Shown: piece by piece, positions 52,778 through 61,119 of the stretch
How positions within the stretch are numbered: position 1 is the first letter of the stretch
How the letters are laid out: each line of letters begins with the position of its first letter
From: Natronomonas gomsonensis
GTDB taxonomy: Archaea; Halobacteriota; Halobacteria; Halobacteriales; Haloarculaceae
NCBI RefSeq assembly: GCF_024300825.1
Contig: NZ_CP101323.1
Coordinates: forward strand, 3,038,001 to 3,102,000
Direction: 5' to 3'
DNA length: 64,000 bases
The notes under the pieces: model-generated
Database searches by the model: none
What the model was told of the DNA's origin: nothing
Seen by the model: the letters and a program-made list of their open reading frames with translations, nothing else
Position numbers and translations under genes: made by a program

Positions 52778-53290
52778 ATGTACGTCGGCATCATCTCCGA
52801 TACCCACGACAACGTCCCGGCGGCCGACGCCGCGATGGACGCCTTCGTCGAGCGGGGCGTCGAGACCGTGATTCACTGCGGGGACTTCGTCGCCCCGCCG
52901 CTGATTCCGCATCTCGACCGTGCGGGAATCGAGGTACACGCCGTCCGCGGCAACAACGACGGCGAACGCGAGGGTCTCGTCGACGCCTTCGAGAACCTCG
53001 ACGGCGGCACGTTGCACGGCCGCTTCGCGGAACTGTCCTTCGACGGCCGGGCGTTCGCGGTCCTCCACGGCGAACAGCGGCCGGTCATCGACGCTTTGGC
53101 GTCCTCGGAGGAGTACGACTACGTCTGTCACGGCCACTGGCACGTTCGCGAAGAGCGCACCGTCGGCGAGACGACGGTCATCAACCCCGGCGCACAGTTC
53201 CCGACGGTCCCCGACGAACACCGCACGGTGGCCGTCGTCGACACCGAAGACGACACAGTCGAGTTCCTCGACGTGACGGAGTCGATATGA
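52778..53290 (+). CDS. YfcE-type metallophosphoesterase
   Basis: A 170-residue calcineurin-like phosphodiesterase with all five metal motifs in order: 'SDTHDN' (Asp8, His10), 'CGDF', 'GNND', 'LHGEQ' and 'GHWHVR'. YfcE-like enzymes act on phosphodiesters such as bis-p-nitrophenyl phosphate or cyclic nucleotides in vitro; the natural substrate is unknown. The ATG overlaps nothing upstream; its stop overlaps the next start by 4 nt (ATGA). Confidence 0.9.
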   Translation: MYVGIISDTHDNVPAADAAMDAFVERGVETVIHCGDFVAPPLIPHLDRAGIEVHAVRGNNDGEREGLVDAFENLDGGTLHGRFAELSFDGRAFAVLHGEQRPVIDALASSEEYDYVCHGHWHVREERTVGETTVINPGAQFPTVPDEHRTVAVVDTEDDTVEFLDVTESI

Positions 53291-53781
53291 GCGTCGAGAT
53301 ACGCGAGGCGACGGCCGACGACGTGGCGGCCATCCGCGATGTCGCGAGGGACTCGTGGTATGCGGCCTACGGCGGCGTCCTCGACCCCTCGACGGTCGAG
53401 GGCGCACTCGGGGAGTACTACGCACCCGACCTCATCGAGGCGGGCGTCGACCACGACGACATCGCTTTCTTCGTCGCCGAAAGCGAAGACGGCGTGGTCG
53501 GCTTCGCCAGCGCCGAACAGACGTGGGCCGACGAGGTAGAGTTACACACCATCTACGTCCACCCCGACCGCTGGGGGGAGGGCGTCGGGGCAGCGCTGCT
53601 CGACCGCGTCCAGCGGTGGGCGACCGAGCAGGGCGTCGACCGCATCGCGTGTTCGGTGCTCGCCGACAACGCCATCGGTATCGGGTTCTTTGAGGCCTCG
53701 GGGTTCCGCCGCGGCGCCGCAGCGAAGGGCGAAATCGCCGGCGAACTCCACGACGAATACGAGTTCGAACTCGACCTCTGA
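53287..53781 (+). CDS. GNAT-family N-acetyltransferase
   Basis: A 164-residue acetyltransferase. Motif A region 'YVHPDRWGEGVGAALLDRVQRWATEQGV' (about residues 87-114) is the acetyl-CoA binding site, preceded by strand 'DIAFFVAESEDGVVGFASA'. RimI-like layout; the acetyl acceptor is unknown. It is coupled to the YfcE gene by ATGA overlap. Confidence 0.9.
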   Translation: MSVEIREATADDVAAIRDVARDSWYAAYGGVLDPSTVEGALGEYYAPDLIEAGVDHDDIAFFVAESEDGVVGFASAEQTWADEVELHTIYVHPDRWGEGVGAALLDRVQRWATEQGVDRIACSVLADNAIGIGFFEASGFRRGAAAKGEIAGELHDEYEFELDL

Positions 53782-53791
53782 GCGGCGGGGG

Positions 53792-55135
53792 TTACTCTTC
53801 GACCCGTTGTCGGACCGATTTTGCCAGTTCGGTAGCCTCCTGTGGCGTCTTCGCTTCGGCGTACACTCGGACGTACGGTTCGGTTCCGCTCGGTCGGACG
53901 AGCGCCCACGATTCCTCGAAGTCAACGCGGTAGCCGTCCAGCGTGGTGTGTTCGCCGTCGGCACTCGCCGCCCACGCCTCTGCCCGCTCCATGATGGCCT
54001 CCCGATTGCTCTCGCCGTCGTAGGGAACGTTCTCCCGCTCGAAACTGTACCCCCGGTGCGGTTCGAGGAGGTCACTCGCCGAGCGGTCGGCGAGTAACTC
54101 GAGGAACCGGGCCGCCACGTGGCCGCCGTCGCGGCCCAACCGGTGGGCTGGGTACACGATACCGCCGTTGCCCTCGCCGGCTATCGGCACCGAGACGCCG
54201 GCCTCGCGGAGTTCGCGTGTCCGACTGAGGACGTAGGTGTTCCCGATGGGTGTGTATTCGACGGTGCCACCTGCGGCCTCGGCGACATCGCGGAGTCGCA
54301 ACGACGCGTTACACGTGGTCACGACCGTCTCGCCGTCGTCCAGTTCCGCGGCGGCGAGTGCCGCAAACGCCGCGTTACCGTCGACAAACGCGCCGGACTC
54401 GTCGACGAACACCACGCGGTCGGCGTCGCCGTCGTGGGCGATACCGAGGTCGGCGTCGGAGGTCGCGACGAACGACAGCAACTCCGACAGTTCGGCTTCG
54501 ACCGGTTCGGGGTCGCGGCTGGGAAAGGCCCCGTCGGGGTTGGCGTTGAGCGTCTTTACCTGACAGCCGAGACGCCGGAACAGCGCCGGCGAGGTGAGCG
54601 AGCCAGCGCCGTTTCCGGGGTCAACGACGACGGTTGGTGCGGCCTCGCGTATCGCCTCTCTGTCGACCGATTCGACGACGCTTTCGACGTACTCGTCGTT
54701 GGCTCCCTCCACGGTCCGCGATTGGCCCGTTGACTCCGGAGGCGCCGTCAGGGCACCCTCCTCGGCCAACGACGCGACTGCATCGACAGCTGTCGGTTCG
54801 AGAACAGAGCCATCACGACCGACCAGTTTCACGCCGTTGTGGTCGGGTGGGTTGTGTGAGGCCGTAATCTGAAGCCCCGGTATCGACCGCGTTTCGACGT
54901 ATCGCTGTAACGCTGGCGTGGGGACGACGCCGAGGCGGTCGACCTCCGTGCCAGCGTTTTCGACACCGGCGGTCGCGACGTGGTCGAACATCTCCCCGGT
55001 CGTTCGGGTGTCGCGGCCGACGGCGACGCGGTCGGCCTCCCAATAAACCGTTGCAGCGCGTGCGAGTTCGAAGACGCGTTCGGCCGTGACCGTCACGTTG
55101 GCCCCCCCTCTGATACCCATTCGTCCGAAACTCAT
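53792..55135 (-). CDS. glmM: GlmM-like phosphohexomutase
   Basis: A 447-residue alpha-phosphohexomutase. The phosphoserine loop is 'ITASHNPPDHNG' at about residues 88-99, the metal loop 'IAHDGDADRVVFVDE', the sugar loop 'GEGNGGIVYP' and the C-terminal phosphate-binding 'LVRPSGTEPYVRVYAEA'. The order fits GlmM/phosphomannomutase; glucosamine 1-phosphate would feed UDP-sugars for glycans. The usual 'FGTSGxRG' start reads 'FGRMGIRGG', which may affect specificity. ATG 55135 gives the family length; the frame upstream is in non-coding orientation. Confidence 0.85.
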   Translation of the reverse strand: MSFGRMGIRGGANVTVTAERVFELARAATVYWEADRVAVGRDTRTTGEMFDHVATAGVENAGTEVDRLGVVPTPALQRYVETRSIPGLQITASHNPPDHNGVKLVGRDGSVLEPTAVDAVASLAEEGALTAPPESTGQSRTVEGANDEYVESVVESVDREAIREAAPTVVVDPGNGAGSLTSPALFRRLGCQVKTLNANPDGAFPSRDPEPVEAELSELLSFVATSDADLGIAHDGDADRVVFVDESGAFVDGNAAFAALAAAELDDGETVVTTCNASLRLRDVAEAAGGTVEYTPIGNTYVLSRTRELREAGVSVPIAGEGNGGIVYPAHRLGRDGGHVAARFLELLADRSASDLLEPHRGYSFERENVPYDGESNREAIMERAEAWAASADGEHTTLDGYRVDFEESWALVRPSGTEPYVRVYAEAKTPQEATELAKSVRQRVEE

Positions 55136-55181
55136 CGACGGCGCTACGCGGAGCACCCACTTGGGTGTCCGGTTCGGTCGG

Positions 55182-56447
55182 TCAGGCGTTCTCGTCGAGC
55201 CACGTCTGCATGGCCTCGTAATCCCCCGACTGGTCGCTGACGACGCGGTGAACGTCGTCGTCGGTGATGCCCGCGAGCGTCGCGTCGATGGCTTCCCGAC
55301 AGGCGCGTACGCCGCCACCGACCGACGAGAGCAGGTCGTCGCTCGGATACGAGTAGATGGCCGACCCGACGACGAACAGCTGCTCCGTGTCGTAGTCGGG
55401 TTCGTCGACACTCCCCGTCCCGATTTGCATGTTCCGGTGGATGTTTTCGGGGCTGACCTGGTGGGAGACGACGGGGAGCGTCCGCTTGAACTCGCTTCCC
55501 AACCGCCGTCGATTGCCGCGAAGGACGCTCTTGCAGGTGTAGATGTGGCTCCGCGAGCGGGAGTGGTCGCCGGCGACGTTGCCGGTGTGGGCGGAGTCGG
55601 CGCCGCTGAGTCGGAAGAGTTTCTCGAGGACGTCCAGCGCGATGCCGTGATTCGTCTGTGTGTAGACGCCGTGGCCGGCCCAGTGTGCGTGAATCGGGTA
55701 CTGGAACTCGTCGTCGTCGGCGATTCGTTCCATGTGGTCGAACCCCGAGGAAACCGGTGACTGCATCAGGACTATCGACTCCTTCACGTCCGAGAGGTCG
55801 ATTTCGGGGTCCGGACCGCTCGTAAGGCGTCGAAACCGACGGGTTTCGCCAGTGACGTTGAGGACGTACAGCGGGCGCCGTCCGGTTTCGGATTCGATTT
55901 CGCGGAGCGCGGAGACGATGGCTCGGATGCGGTCCGCCAGCGGACAGTACGCCGGCGAGACGAACTTGATGTCCTCTTTGACGACGTCGACGCCGTTGAT
56001 GCCCGCGGTCACGGCGATGTCGTGCATCCGTTCGGGCGTCAGTCCGGCTGGTTTGAGGATGAGCCCGAGCATCGGGCGGTCGTCGACGCCGGCACGCTCT
56101 CTGAGGGTTTCGATGCCGTACTGAGGTCCGGGGAACCGCTTTACGAACTCCGGCGGGAAATCGATGCCAGTAATCTTTATTTCGGAGACGTAGCCGGCGT
56201 CGAAGAGGTCTCCCCCGATGTAGTTGAGGAGCTGTGACGTACTCGCGGTGATGTTTTCGGCCGGGAAGGCCACCTCGACGGTCCGGTCGCCGTATCTCGT
56301 GACGCTCGCCTCGTAGTCGCCGTCGACTTTGTCGCCGAATCCCCAGCGGTAGTTGCCGAGCGACTGTGATTTCGCGATTTTCTCGCCGATTCGGTGAATG
56401 TTCGCGTCGTCGTCCCCGATACGGTATTCGACCAGTATGTCGCTCAT
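55182..56447 (-). CDS. RuBisCO-like protein (form IV-type, non-canonical active site)
   Basis: A 421-residue protein with the RuBisCO large-chain fold: 'DFPPEFVKRFPGPQYGIETLRE' and 'RPMLGLILKPAGLTPERM' at the start of the barrel. Aligned by eye to RuBisCO: Lys175-equivalent is Lys132 (kept); carbamylated Lys201-equivalent is Lys157 in 'VVKED' (kept), Asp203 kept as Asp159, but Glu204 becomes Ile; His294 kept (His255), Arg295 is Trp; His327 kept (His287); loop-6 Lys334 lost ('VAGDHS'); the P2 phosphate loop 'ASGGIH' reads 'VVSHQV' and 'GGGTLGHP' reads 'VGSAIYSYP'. It therefore should not fix CO2 and is a RuBisCO-like protein of unknown reaction. It overlaps the membrane-protein gene by 4 nt. 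Confidence 0.85.
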   Translation of the reverse strand: MSDILVEYRIGDDDANIHRIGEKIAKSQSLGNYRWGFGDKVDGDYEASVTRYGDRTVEVAFPAENITASTSQLLNYIGGDLFDAGYVSEIKITGIDFPPEFVKRFPGPQYGIETLRERAGVDDRPMLGLILKPAGLTPERMHDIAVTAGINGVDVVKEDIKFVSPAYCPLADRIRAIVSALREIESETGRRPLYVLNVTGETRRFRRLTSGPDPEIDLSDVKESIVLMQSPVSSGFDHMERIADDDEFQYPIHAHWAGHGVYTQTNHGIALDVLEKLFRLSGADSAHTGNVAGDHSRSRSHIYTCKSVLRGNRRRLGSEFKRTLPVVSHQVSPENIHRNMQIGTGSVDEPDYDTEQLFVVGSAIYSYPSDDLLSSVGGGVRACREAIDATLAGITDDDVHRVVSDQSGDYEAMQTWLDENA

Positions 56448-56920
56448 AGGCGCTCGACCACCTCGTCGATGCGCGCTTCGAGCGACTGAATCTCGTTGCG
56501 GAAGTTCCCGACGCGGCTTCGGTCGATGTCGGCGCGGTCGGTCGCTATCAGTTGCTCTCTGAGGAATCGCTGCTGTGTGCTGATGCGCTCGATGTCGTCG
56601 TACACCGCGTTGAGTTCCCGCTGGAGGTCCTCGGAGAGCAGCGAGAACGTCCCGCTCGAAACCCCGGACTCGTAGCTGCCGGTCGGAAAGGCTATCGTCG
56701 GCGGTACTTCCCCCTCCCAGTTGCCGATGTTCTCGCTGATTCCCCCGAGTTCGCCGGCGATGGAGTCACGAAGCCGCTGCCGGTCGTCTCGTTCGCGCTC
56801 CGCCTGCAGGTGCCGTTCGCGCCGCGCGGAGAGTTGATGCCCCAACAGCGCCCCCATCCCGACCGCGAGGAAGTCGGCGATGTACACCGGTGATATCAGC
56901 CAGTCCACCACGATGTCCAT
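56444..56920 (-). CDS. Membrane-anchored coiled-coil protein, partner of the RuBisCO-like gene
   Basis: A 158-residue protein with one N-terminal membrane helix ('WLISPVYIADFLAVGMGALLG', about 6-26), a positively charged stretch ('SARRERHLQAERERDDRQRL') and a long helical, coiled-coil-like part to the C-terminus ('QRELNAVYDDIERISTQQRFLREQL' and 'NEIQSLEARIDEVVERL'). Its ATG at 56920 comes after a divergent promoter gap with the KH gene. Its stop overlaps the RuBisCO-like start (TATGA), so both are made together. The role is unknown; it could bring the enzyme to the membrane. Confidence 0.7.
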   Translation of the reverse strand: MDIVVDWLISPVYIADFLAVGMGALLGHQLSARRERHLQAERERDDRQRLRDSIAGELGGISENIGNWEGEVPPTIAFPTGSYESGVSSGTFSLLSEDLQRELNAVYDDIERISTQQRFLREQLIATDRADIDRSRVGNFRNEIQSLEARIDEVVERL

Positions 56921-57019
56921 TACCGAACACGGTAGTAAAACAGTTTCCTGCGAACTCCGTGTGATGCGACAACGTCCGAACCGGCGAACGCTTAAAAACC
57001 GCCACCTCCAATCGGAAGT

Positions 57020-57568
57020 ATGAAACACGTCAGGATTCCGGAGGACCGCATCGGCGTTCTCATCGGCGAAGGAGGTGCGACCATGCGGGAAATCGAGTCC
57101 CGCGCCGAGGTCCGTCTGGACATCGACTCCGAGACGGGGTCGGTGAAAGTCGAGACCGTCGGCGACCCGATACTCGGTCTGAAGGGGCCGGACATCGTCA
57201 AGGCCATCGGCCGCGGATTCGCCCCCGAGGACGCTATGCGCCTGCTGGACGACGACATGCAGTTGTTCGAACTCATCGACATCGAGGCCGCCACCCGGAA
57301 CAAGAAAGACCTCCGCCGGAAGAAGGGACGACTCATCGGCGAGGGCGGTCGGACCCGAGAACTCATGGCCGAACTCTCCGGCGCCGACGTGGTCATCTAC
57401 GGGTCGACGCTGGGCATCATCGGTAAACCCCAGCAGGTCGACGCCGTCCGCAGCGCCGCCGAGATGATTCTCGACGGCGCGCCTCACGGTGCCGTCTACT
57501 CCTTCCTCGAACGGCGCCACAACGAGATGAAGTCCAACGACATCGAGTACCACCAGTTCACGGGCTGA
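57020..57568 (+). CDS. KH-domain RNA-processing protein (Pno1/Dim2-like)
   Basis: A 182-residue protein with two KH domains: 'IPEDRIGVLIGEGGATMREIESRAEVRLDID' (KH1, GxxG at about 14-18) and 'RLIGEGGRTRELMAELSGADVVIYGSTLGIIG' (KH2). The linker has 'KGPDIVKAIGRGFAPEDAMRLL', characteristic of the archaeal relatives of Pno1/Dim2, which help make the small ribosomal subunit and act with Nob1 and Rio. TATA-like 'cttaaaaac' (56990-56998) is about 25 nt from the ATG, suggesting a leaderless message. Confidence 0.9.
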   Translation: MKHVRIPEDRIGVLIGEGGATMREIESRAEVRLDIDSETGSVKVETVGDPILGLKGPDIVKAIGRGFAPEDAMRLLDDDMQLFELIDIEAATRNKKDLRRKKGRLIGEGGRTRELMAELSGADVVIYGSTLGIIGKPQQVDAVRSAAEMILDGAPHGAVYSFLERRHNEMKSNDIEYHQFTG

Positions 57569-57583
57569 GACGGCCCCCTCGAT

Positions 57584-59170
57584 TTACTCCGAGCGAATCA
57601 TATCCACGGCTTTCTCCGCTATCATCATCGTGGGTGCGTTGGTGTTGCCGCCGACGAGCGTCGGCATCACCGAGGCGTCGACGACCCGAAGCCCCTCGAC
57701 GCCGTGGACGCGGAGTTCTTCGTCGACGACCGCATCGTCGCCGTCGCCCATCTTGCACGTTCCGACGGGGTGATACACCGTGTGGGCCGTCTCACGGACG
57801 TGCTCGCGCAGTTCGGCGTCGGTGGTCGCCTCCTCGCCGGGCCAGATTTCCTCGCCGCGTACGTCGTCGAAGGGCTCTGCCTGCAGGATTTCGCGTGCCC
57901 GACGGATGCCCTCGACTAACACTTCCATGTCCCGTTCGTCGTCGAGGTAGTTCGGGTCGATGACGGGGTCGGCGAAGGGGTCGTCGGAGGCCAGCGAAAT
58001 CGACCCGCGACTCTCCGGGCGGAGTTGGGTCGCACCGACCGAGAGGCCGTGGCCCTCCTCGGGGTTCTCGAAGCCGTGTTCCATGAAGTAGCCGGGCGCG
58101 AAGTGGAACTGCAAATCCGGCGCGTCGAGGTCGTCGTCGGTCCTGATGAAGCCGCCCGCTTCGCCGACGTTGGAGGTGAGATGCCCTCGCTTCAACAGGA
58201 AGTACTTCGCGAGGTCCCGGATTCGGCCGGCGTCGTCGAGCGTCCCGGGTTCGGTACACTCGTAGACGGTAAAGGCAAAGAGGTGGTCTTGGAGGTTCGC
58301 TCCGACGCCCGGCAGTTCGGCGCGGACATCGATGCCGTGGTCGGTGAGGTGTTCCGGGTCGCCGAGTCCCGACAGCATGAGCAGTTGCGGGGAGTTGATG
58401 GCACCGCCGGAGACGAGTACCTCCTCGACTGCTTCGGCCCGGAGGCGCGTGCCGTCCTGTTCGTACTCGACGCCCGAGGCGCGGTCACCGTCGAAGGCGA
58501 TTTCGGTGGCGTGGGCGCCGGTCTCGACGGTGAGGTTCGGCCGGTCGAGATGCGGCGTCAGGTAGGCTTTCGCGGCGCTGTGGCGTTTGCCCTTCTTTTG
58601 GGTGAGGTGATAGAGGCCGATGCCTTCCTGTCGGGCGCCGTTGAAGTCGGCGTTCCGTGGGTGGCCGACATCGGTTGCGGCTTCGACGAACGTCCGGGAG
58701 AGGTCGTTCGGTGACCGGGGGTTCGAGACGCACAGCGGGCCGTCGGTGCCGTGGTAGTCGCCGTCGCCGGGTTCGAACGTCTCGTTGCGCTTGAAGTAGG
58801 GAAGGGCGTCCTCGTAGGCCCACCCGTCGTTGCCGCGGTCGGCCCACTCGTCGTAGTCGTTGGGATGGCCCCGGATGTAAATCATCGCGTTGATTGAACT
58901 GGACCCGCCGAGGGTCTTCCCGCGTGGCCAGTACAACTCGCGGTCGGCCAGACCGGACTGGGGTTCGGTGTAGTACTCCCAGTCCACGTCGGTTTTGAAC
59001 AGTTCCGGGAACGCCGCTGGGATGTGAACCTCGCGTTTCTCGTCTGGTTCGCCGGCCTCCAGTAGGAGGACGGAAGTGTCTGGGTCCTCGCTGAGACGGG
59101 AGGCGAGGACACAGCCGGCGGAGCCGGCGCCGACGACGACGTAGTCGTAGGCCGCTGTCTTGGTTGCCAT
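57584..59170 (-). CDS. GMC-family oxidoreductase (choline dehydrogenase-like)
   Basis: A 528-residue flavoprotein. It has the N-terminal FAD motif 'YVVVGAGSAGCVLASRLSEDP', 'YWPRGKTLGGSSSINAMIYIRGHPNDYDEW' and 'SGGAINSPQLLMLSGLGDPEHL', and near the C-terminus 'TVYHPVGTCKMGDGDDAVVD' with catalytic His and 'VVDASVMPTLVGGNTNAPTMMIAEKA'. The family oxidises alcohols such as choline or glucose; the substrate is not shown. ATG 59170 marks the family N-terminus; the longer extension is from upstream non-coding DNA. Confidence 0.9.
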   Translation of the reverse strand: MATKTAAYDYVVVGAGSAGCVLASRLSEDPDTSVLLLEAGEPDEKREVHIPAAFPELFKTDVDWEYYTEPQSGLADRELYWPRGKTLGGSSSINAMIYIRGHPNDYDEWADRGNDGWAYEDALPYFKRNETFEPGDGDYHGTDGPLCVSNPRSPNDLSRTFVEAATDVGHPRNADFNGARQEGIGLYHLTQKKGKRHSAAKAYLTPHLDRPNLTVETGAHATEIAFDGDRASGVEYEQDGTRLRAEAVEEVLVSGGAINSPQLLMLSGLGDPEHLTDHGIDVRAELPGVGANLQDHLFAFTVYECTEPGTLDDAGRIRDLAKYFLLKRGHLTSNVGEAGGFIRTDDDLDAPDLQFHFAPGYFMEHGFENPEEGHGLSVGATQLRPESRGSISLASDDPFADPVIDPNYLDDERDMEVLVEGIRRAREILQAEPFDDVRGEEIWPGEEATTDAELREHVRETAHTVYHPVGTCKMGDGDDAVVDEELRVHGVEGLRVVDASVMPTLVGGNTNAPTMMIAEKAVDMIRSE

Positions 59171-59238
59171 ACACTGCCACACTCGTGGGCGCATCATAAA
59201 CCGTCGGACAGCGGCACGCCCCGCGGAACCGCTTCGAA

Positions 59239-59250
59239 GTGTTATATAAA
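59239..59250 (-). promoter_or_regulatory. TATA-like palindrome near the GMC oxidoreductase gene
   Basis: The sequence 'gtgttatataaaac' contains TTATATAA, which reads the same on both strands. On the minus strand it sits about 70 nt from the oxidoreductase ATG and could drive it with a leader of about 45 nt. It could in principle also fire rightward. Confidence 0.4.
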
Positions 59251-59284
59251 ACTTCTCCGTCACCTCTTCACACACCCCGTCCGC

Positions 59285-59298
59285 CCCCCGTACGGGGG
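59285..59298. repeat. Perfect 14-nt palindrome upstream of the thermosome gene
   Basis: CCCCCGTACGGGGG is fully self-complementary and lies about 30 nt upstream of the thermosome TATA box and about 115 nt from the divergent oxidoreductase start. Position and symmetry suggest an operator for a dimeric regulator of one or both promoters. Confidence 0.45.
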
Positions 59299-59322
59299 TT
59301 TTCCGCCTCCATTTCAGCAACT

Positions 59323-59330
59323 TTTATATA
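59323..59330 (+). promoter_or_regulatory. TATA box of the thermosome gene
   Basis: 'tttatata' is centred about 31 nt from the ATG, fitting a very short or no leader. The preceding 'cagcaac' may be the BRE. Thermosome genes are heat-shock induced in haloarchaea, with control acting at this type of core promoter. Confidence 0.65.
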
Positions 59331-59357
59331 GAACCACAGACAATCATTCGGACGACT

Positions 59358-61049
59358 ATGGCACAACAGATGGGCAACCAGCCGATGATAGTTCTTTCCG
59401 AGGAGAGCCAGCGTACCTCCGGAAAGGACGCACAGTCGATGAACATCACCGCCGGGAAGGCGGTCGCCGAGTCGGTACGCACCACACTCGGCCCGAAAGG
59501 GATGGACAAGATGCTCGTCGACTCGACGGGCAACGTCGTCGTCACGAACGACGGCGTCACCATCCTCAAAGAGATGGACATTGAGCACCCGGCTGCGAAC
59601 ATGATTGTCGAGGTCGCCGAAACGCAGGAAGAGGAAGTCGGCGACGGCACGACCACGAGCGTCGTCATCGCCGGTGAACTCCTCTCGAAGGCCGAGGACC
59701 TCCTGGACCAGGACATCCACGCGACTATCCTCGCACAGGGGTACCGACAGGCCGCCGCCGAGGCCAAGGAAATCCTCGAGGACATCGCCATCGATGTCGA
59801 CGCCGACGACAGCGAAGTCCTAGAGTCTATCGCTGCGACCGCGATGACCGGCAAGGGCGCCGAGGCATCGAAGGACCTGCTGGCCGAACTCGTCGTCGAC
59901 GGGGTACAGGCCGTCGCCGACGGCGACGACATCGACACGGACAACATCAAAGTCGAGAAGGTCGTCGGCGGTGCCGTCGACGAGTCCGAACTCGTCGAGG
60001 GCGTCATCGTGGGCAAAGAGCGCGTCCACGACAACATGCCGTACTTCGCCGATGACGCAAACATCGCGCTGCTGTCGACGCCCATCGAGGTCAAGGAGAC
60101 CGAAATCGACGCCGAGGTCAACGTCACCGACCCCGACCAGCTCCAGCAGTTCCTCGACCAAGAGGAACAGCAGCTCCGCCAGATGGTCGACCAGCTGAAA
60201 GAGGTCGGCGCCGACGTCGTCTTCTGTCAGAAGGGTATCGACGACATGGCCCAACACTACCTCGCACAGGAGGGCATCATCGCCGTCCGCCGTGCGAAGA
60301 AGTCCGACATGAAGGCGCTGGCCCGCGCGACGGGCGGCCGCGTCATCTCCAACATCGACGACATCACCGAGGACGACCTCGGCTTCGCCGGCAGCGTCGC
60401 CCAGAAGGACATCGCTGGCGACGAGAAAATCTTCGTCGAGGACGTCGAGGAGGCCAAAGCGGTCACGCTCATCCTCCGCGGCGGCACCGAACACGTCGTC
60501 GACGAAATCGAGCGCGCCATCGAGGACTCCCTCGGTGTCGTCCGCACCACGCTGGAGGAGGGCAAGGTCCTCCCCGGCGGCGGTGCCCCCGAAATCGCGC
60601 TGGCGCTCGGCCTGCGCGACTACGCCGACTCCGTCGGCGGCCGCGAGCAGCTCGCCGTCGAGGCCTTCGCTGACGCCGTCGACGTGATTCCGCGCACGCT
60701 CGCCGAGAACGCCGGTCTCGACCCCATCGACTCTCTTGTCGATCTCCGCAGCCAGCACGCCGACGGCGCCGACGCCGCCGGCCTCGACGCCTACACGGGC
60801 GAGGTCATCGACATGGAAGACGAGGGCGTCGTCGAACCGCTCCGAGTCAAGACCCAGGCCATCGAGTCCGCCACCGAGGCAGCCGTGATGATTCTCCGCA
60901 TCGACGACGTCATCGCCGCGGGCGACCTCAAGGGTGGCTCCAGCGACGACGGCGACGACGACGAGATGCCCGGCGGCCCCGGCGGCGGTATGGGCGGCGG
61001 CATGGGCGGCATGGGCGGTATGGGCGGCGGCATGGGCGGCATGATGTAA
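59358..61049 (+). CDS. Thermosome (group II chaperonin) subunit
   Basis: ATP-driven folding chaperonin, 563 residues. Visible: '[15 protein letters not shown]' (ATP loop), 'VTNDGVTIL', '[17 protein letters not shown]' (catalytic Asp), '[10 protein letters not shown]' and '[34 protein letters not shown]'. The C-terminal end is the GGM-repeat tail of CCT/thermosome (repeated 'GGMGG'), which lines the inner chamber. Haloarchaea carry several paralogues (cct1-3); which this is cannot be said. Confidence 0.95.
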   Translation: MAQQMGNQPMIVLSEESQRTSGKDAQSMNITAGKAVAESVRTTLGPKGMDKMLVDSTGNVVVTNDGVTILKEMDIEHPAANMIVEVAETQEEEVGDGTTTSVVIAGELLSKAEDLLDQDIHATILAQGYRQAAAEAKEILEDIAIDVDADDSEVLESIAATAMTGKGAEASKDLLAELVVDGVQAVADGDDIDTDNIKVEKVVGGAVDESELVEGVIVGKERVHDNMPYFADDANIALLSTPIEVKETEIDAEVNVTDPDQLQQFLDQEEQQLRQMVDQLKEVGADVVFCQKGIDDMAQHYLAQEGIIAVRRAKKSDMKALARATGGRVISNIDDITEDDLGFAGSVAQKDIAGDEKIFVEDVEEAKAVTLILRGGTEHVVDEIERAIEDSLGVVRTTLEEGKVLPGGGAPEIALALGLRDYADSVGGREQLAVEAFADAVDVIPRTLAENAGLDPIDSLVDLRSQHADGADAAGLDAYTGEVIDMEDEGVVEPLRVKTQAIESATEAAVMILRIDDVIAAGDLKGGSSDDGDDDEMPGGPGGGMGGGMGGMGGMGGGMGGMM

Positions 61050-61119
61050 TTCAGTCGGATTACAACAGCCTACCCCACGCCCGACCCGTCTCGAACCGCC
61101 TTCCGAACGCTTCTTCCTT

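Noticed and set aside
55182-56447. True RuBisCO of the archaeal AMP pathway
   Set aside because: Loop-6 lysine, Arg295, Glu204 and both phosphate loops are changed, and no AMP phosphorylase or ribose-1,5-bisphosphate isomerase gene is nearby.
60970-61046. Tandem repeat of 'ggcggcatgggc' units
   Set aside because: It is the normal GGM tail of thermosome subunits, not a separate element.
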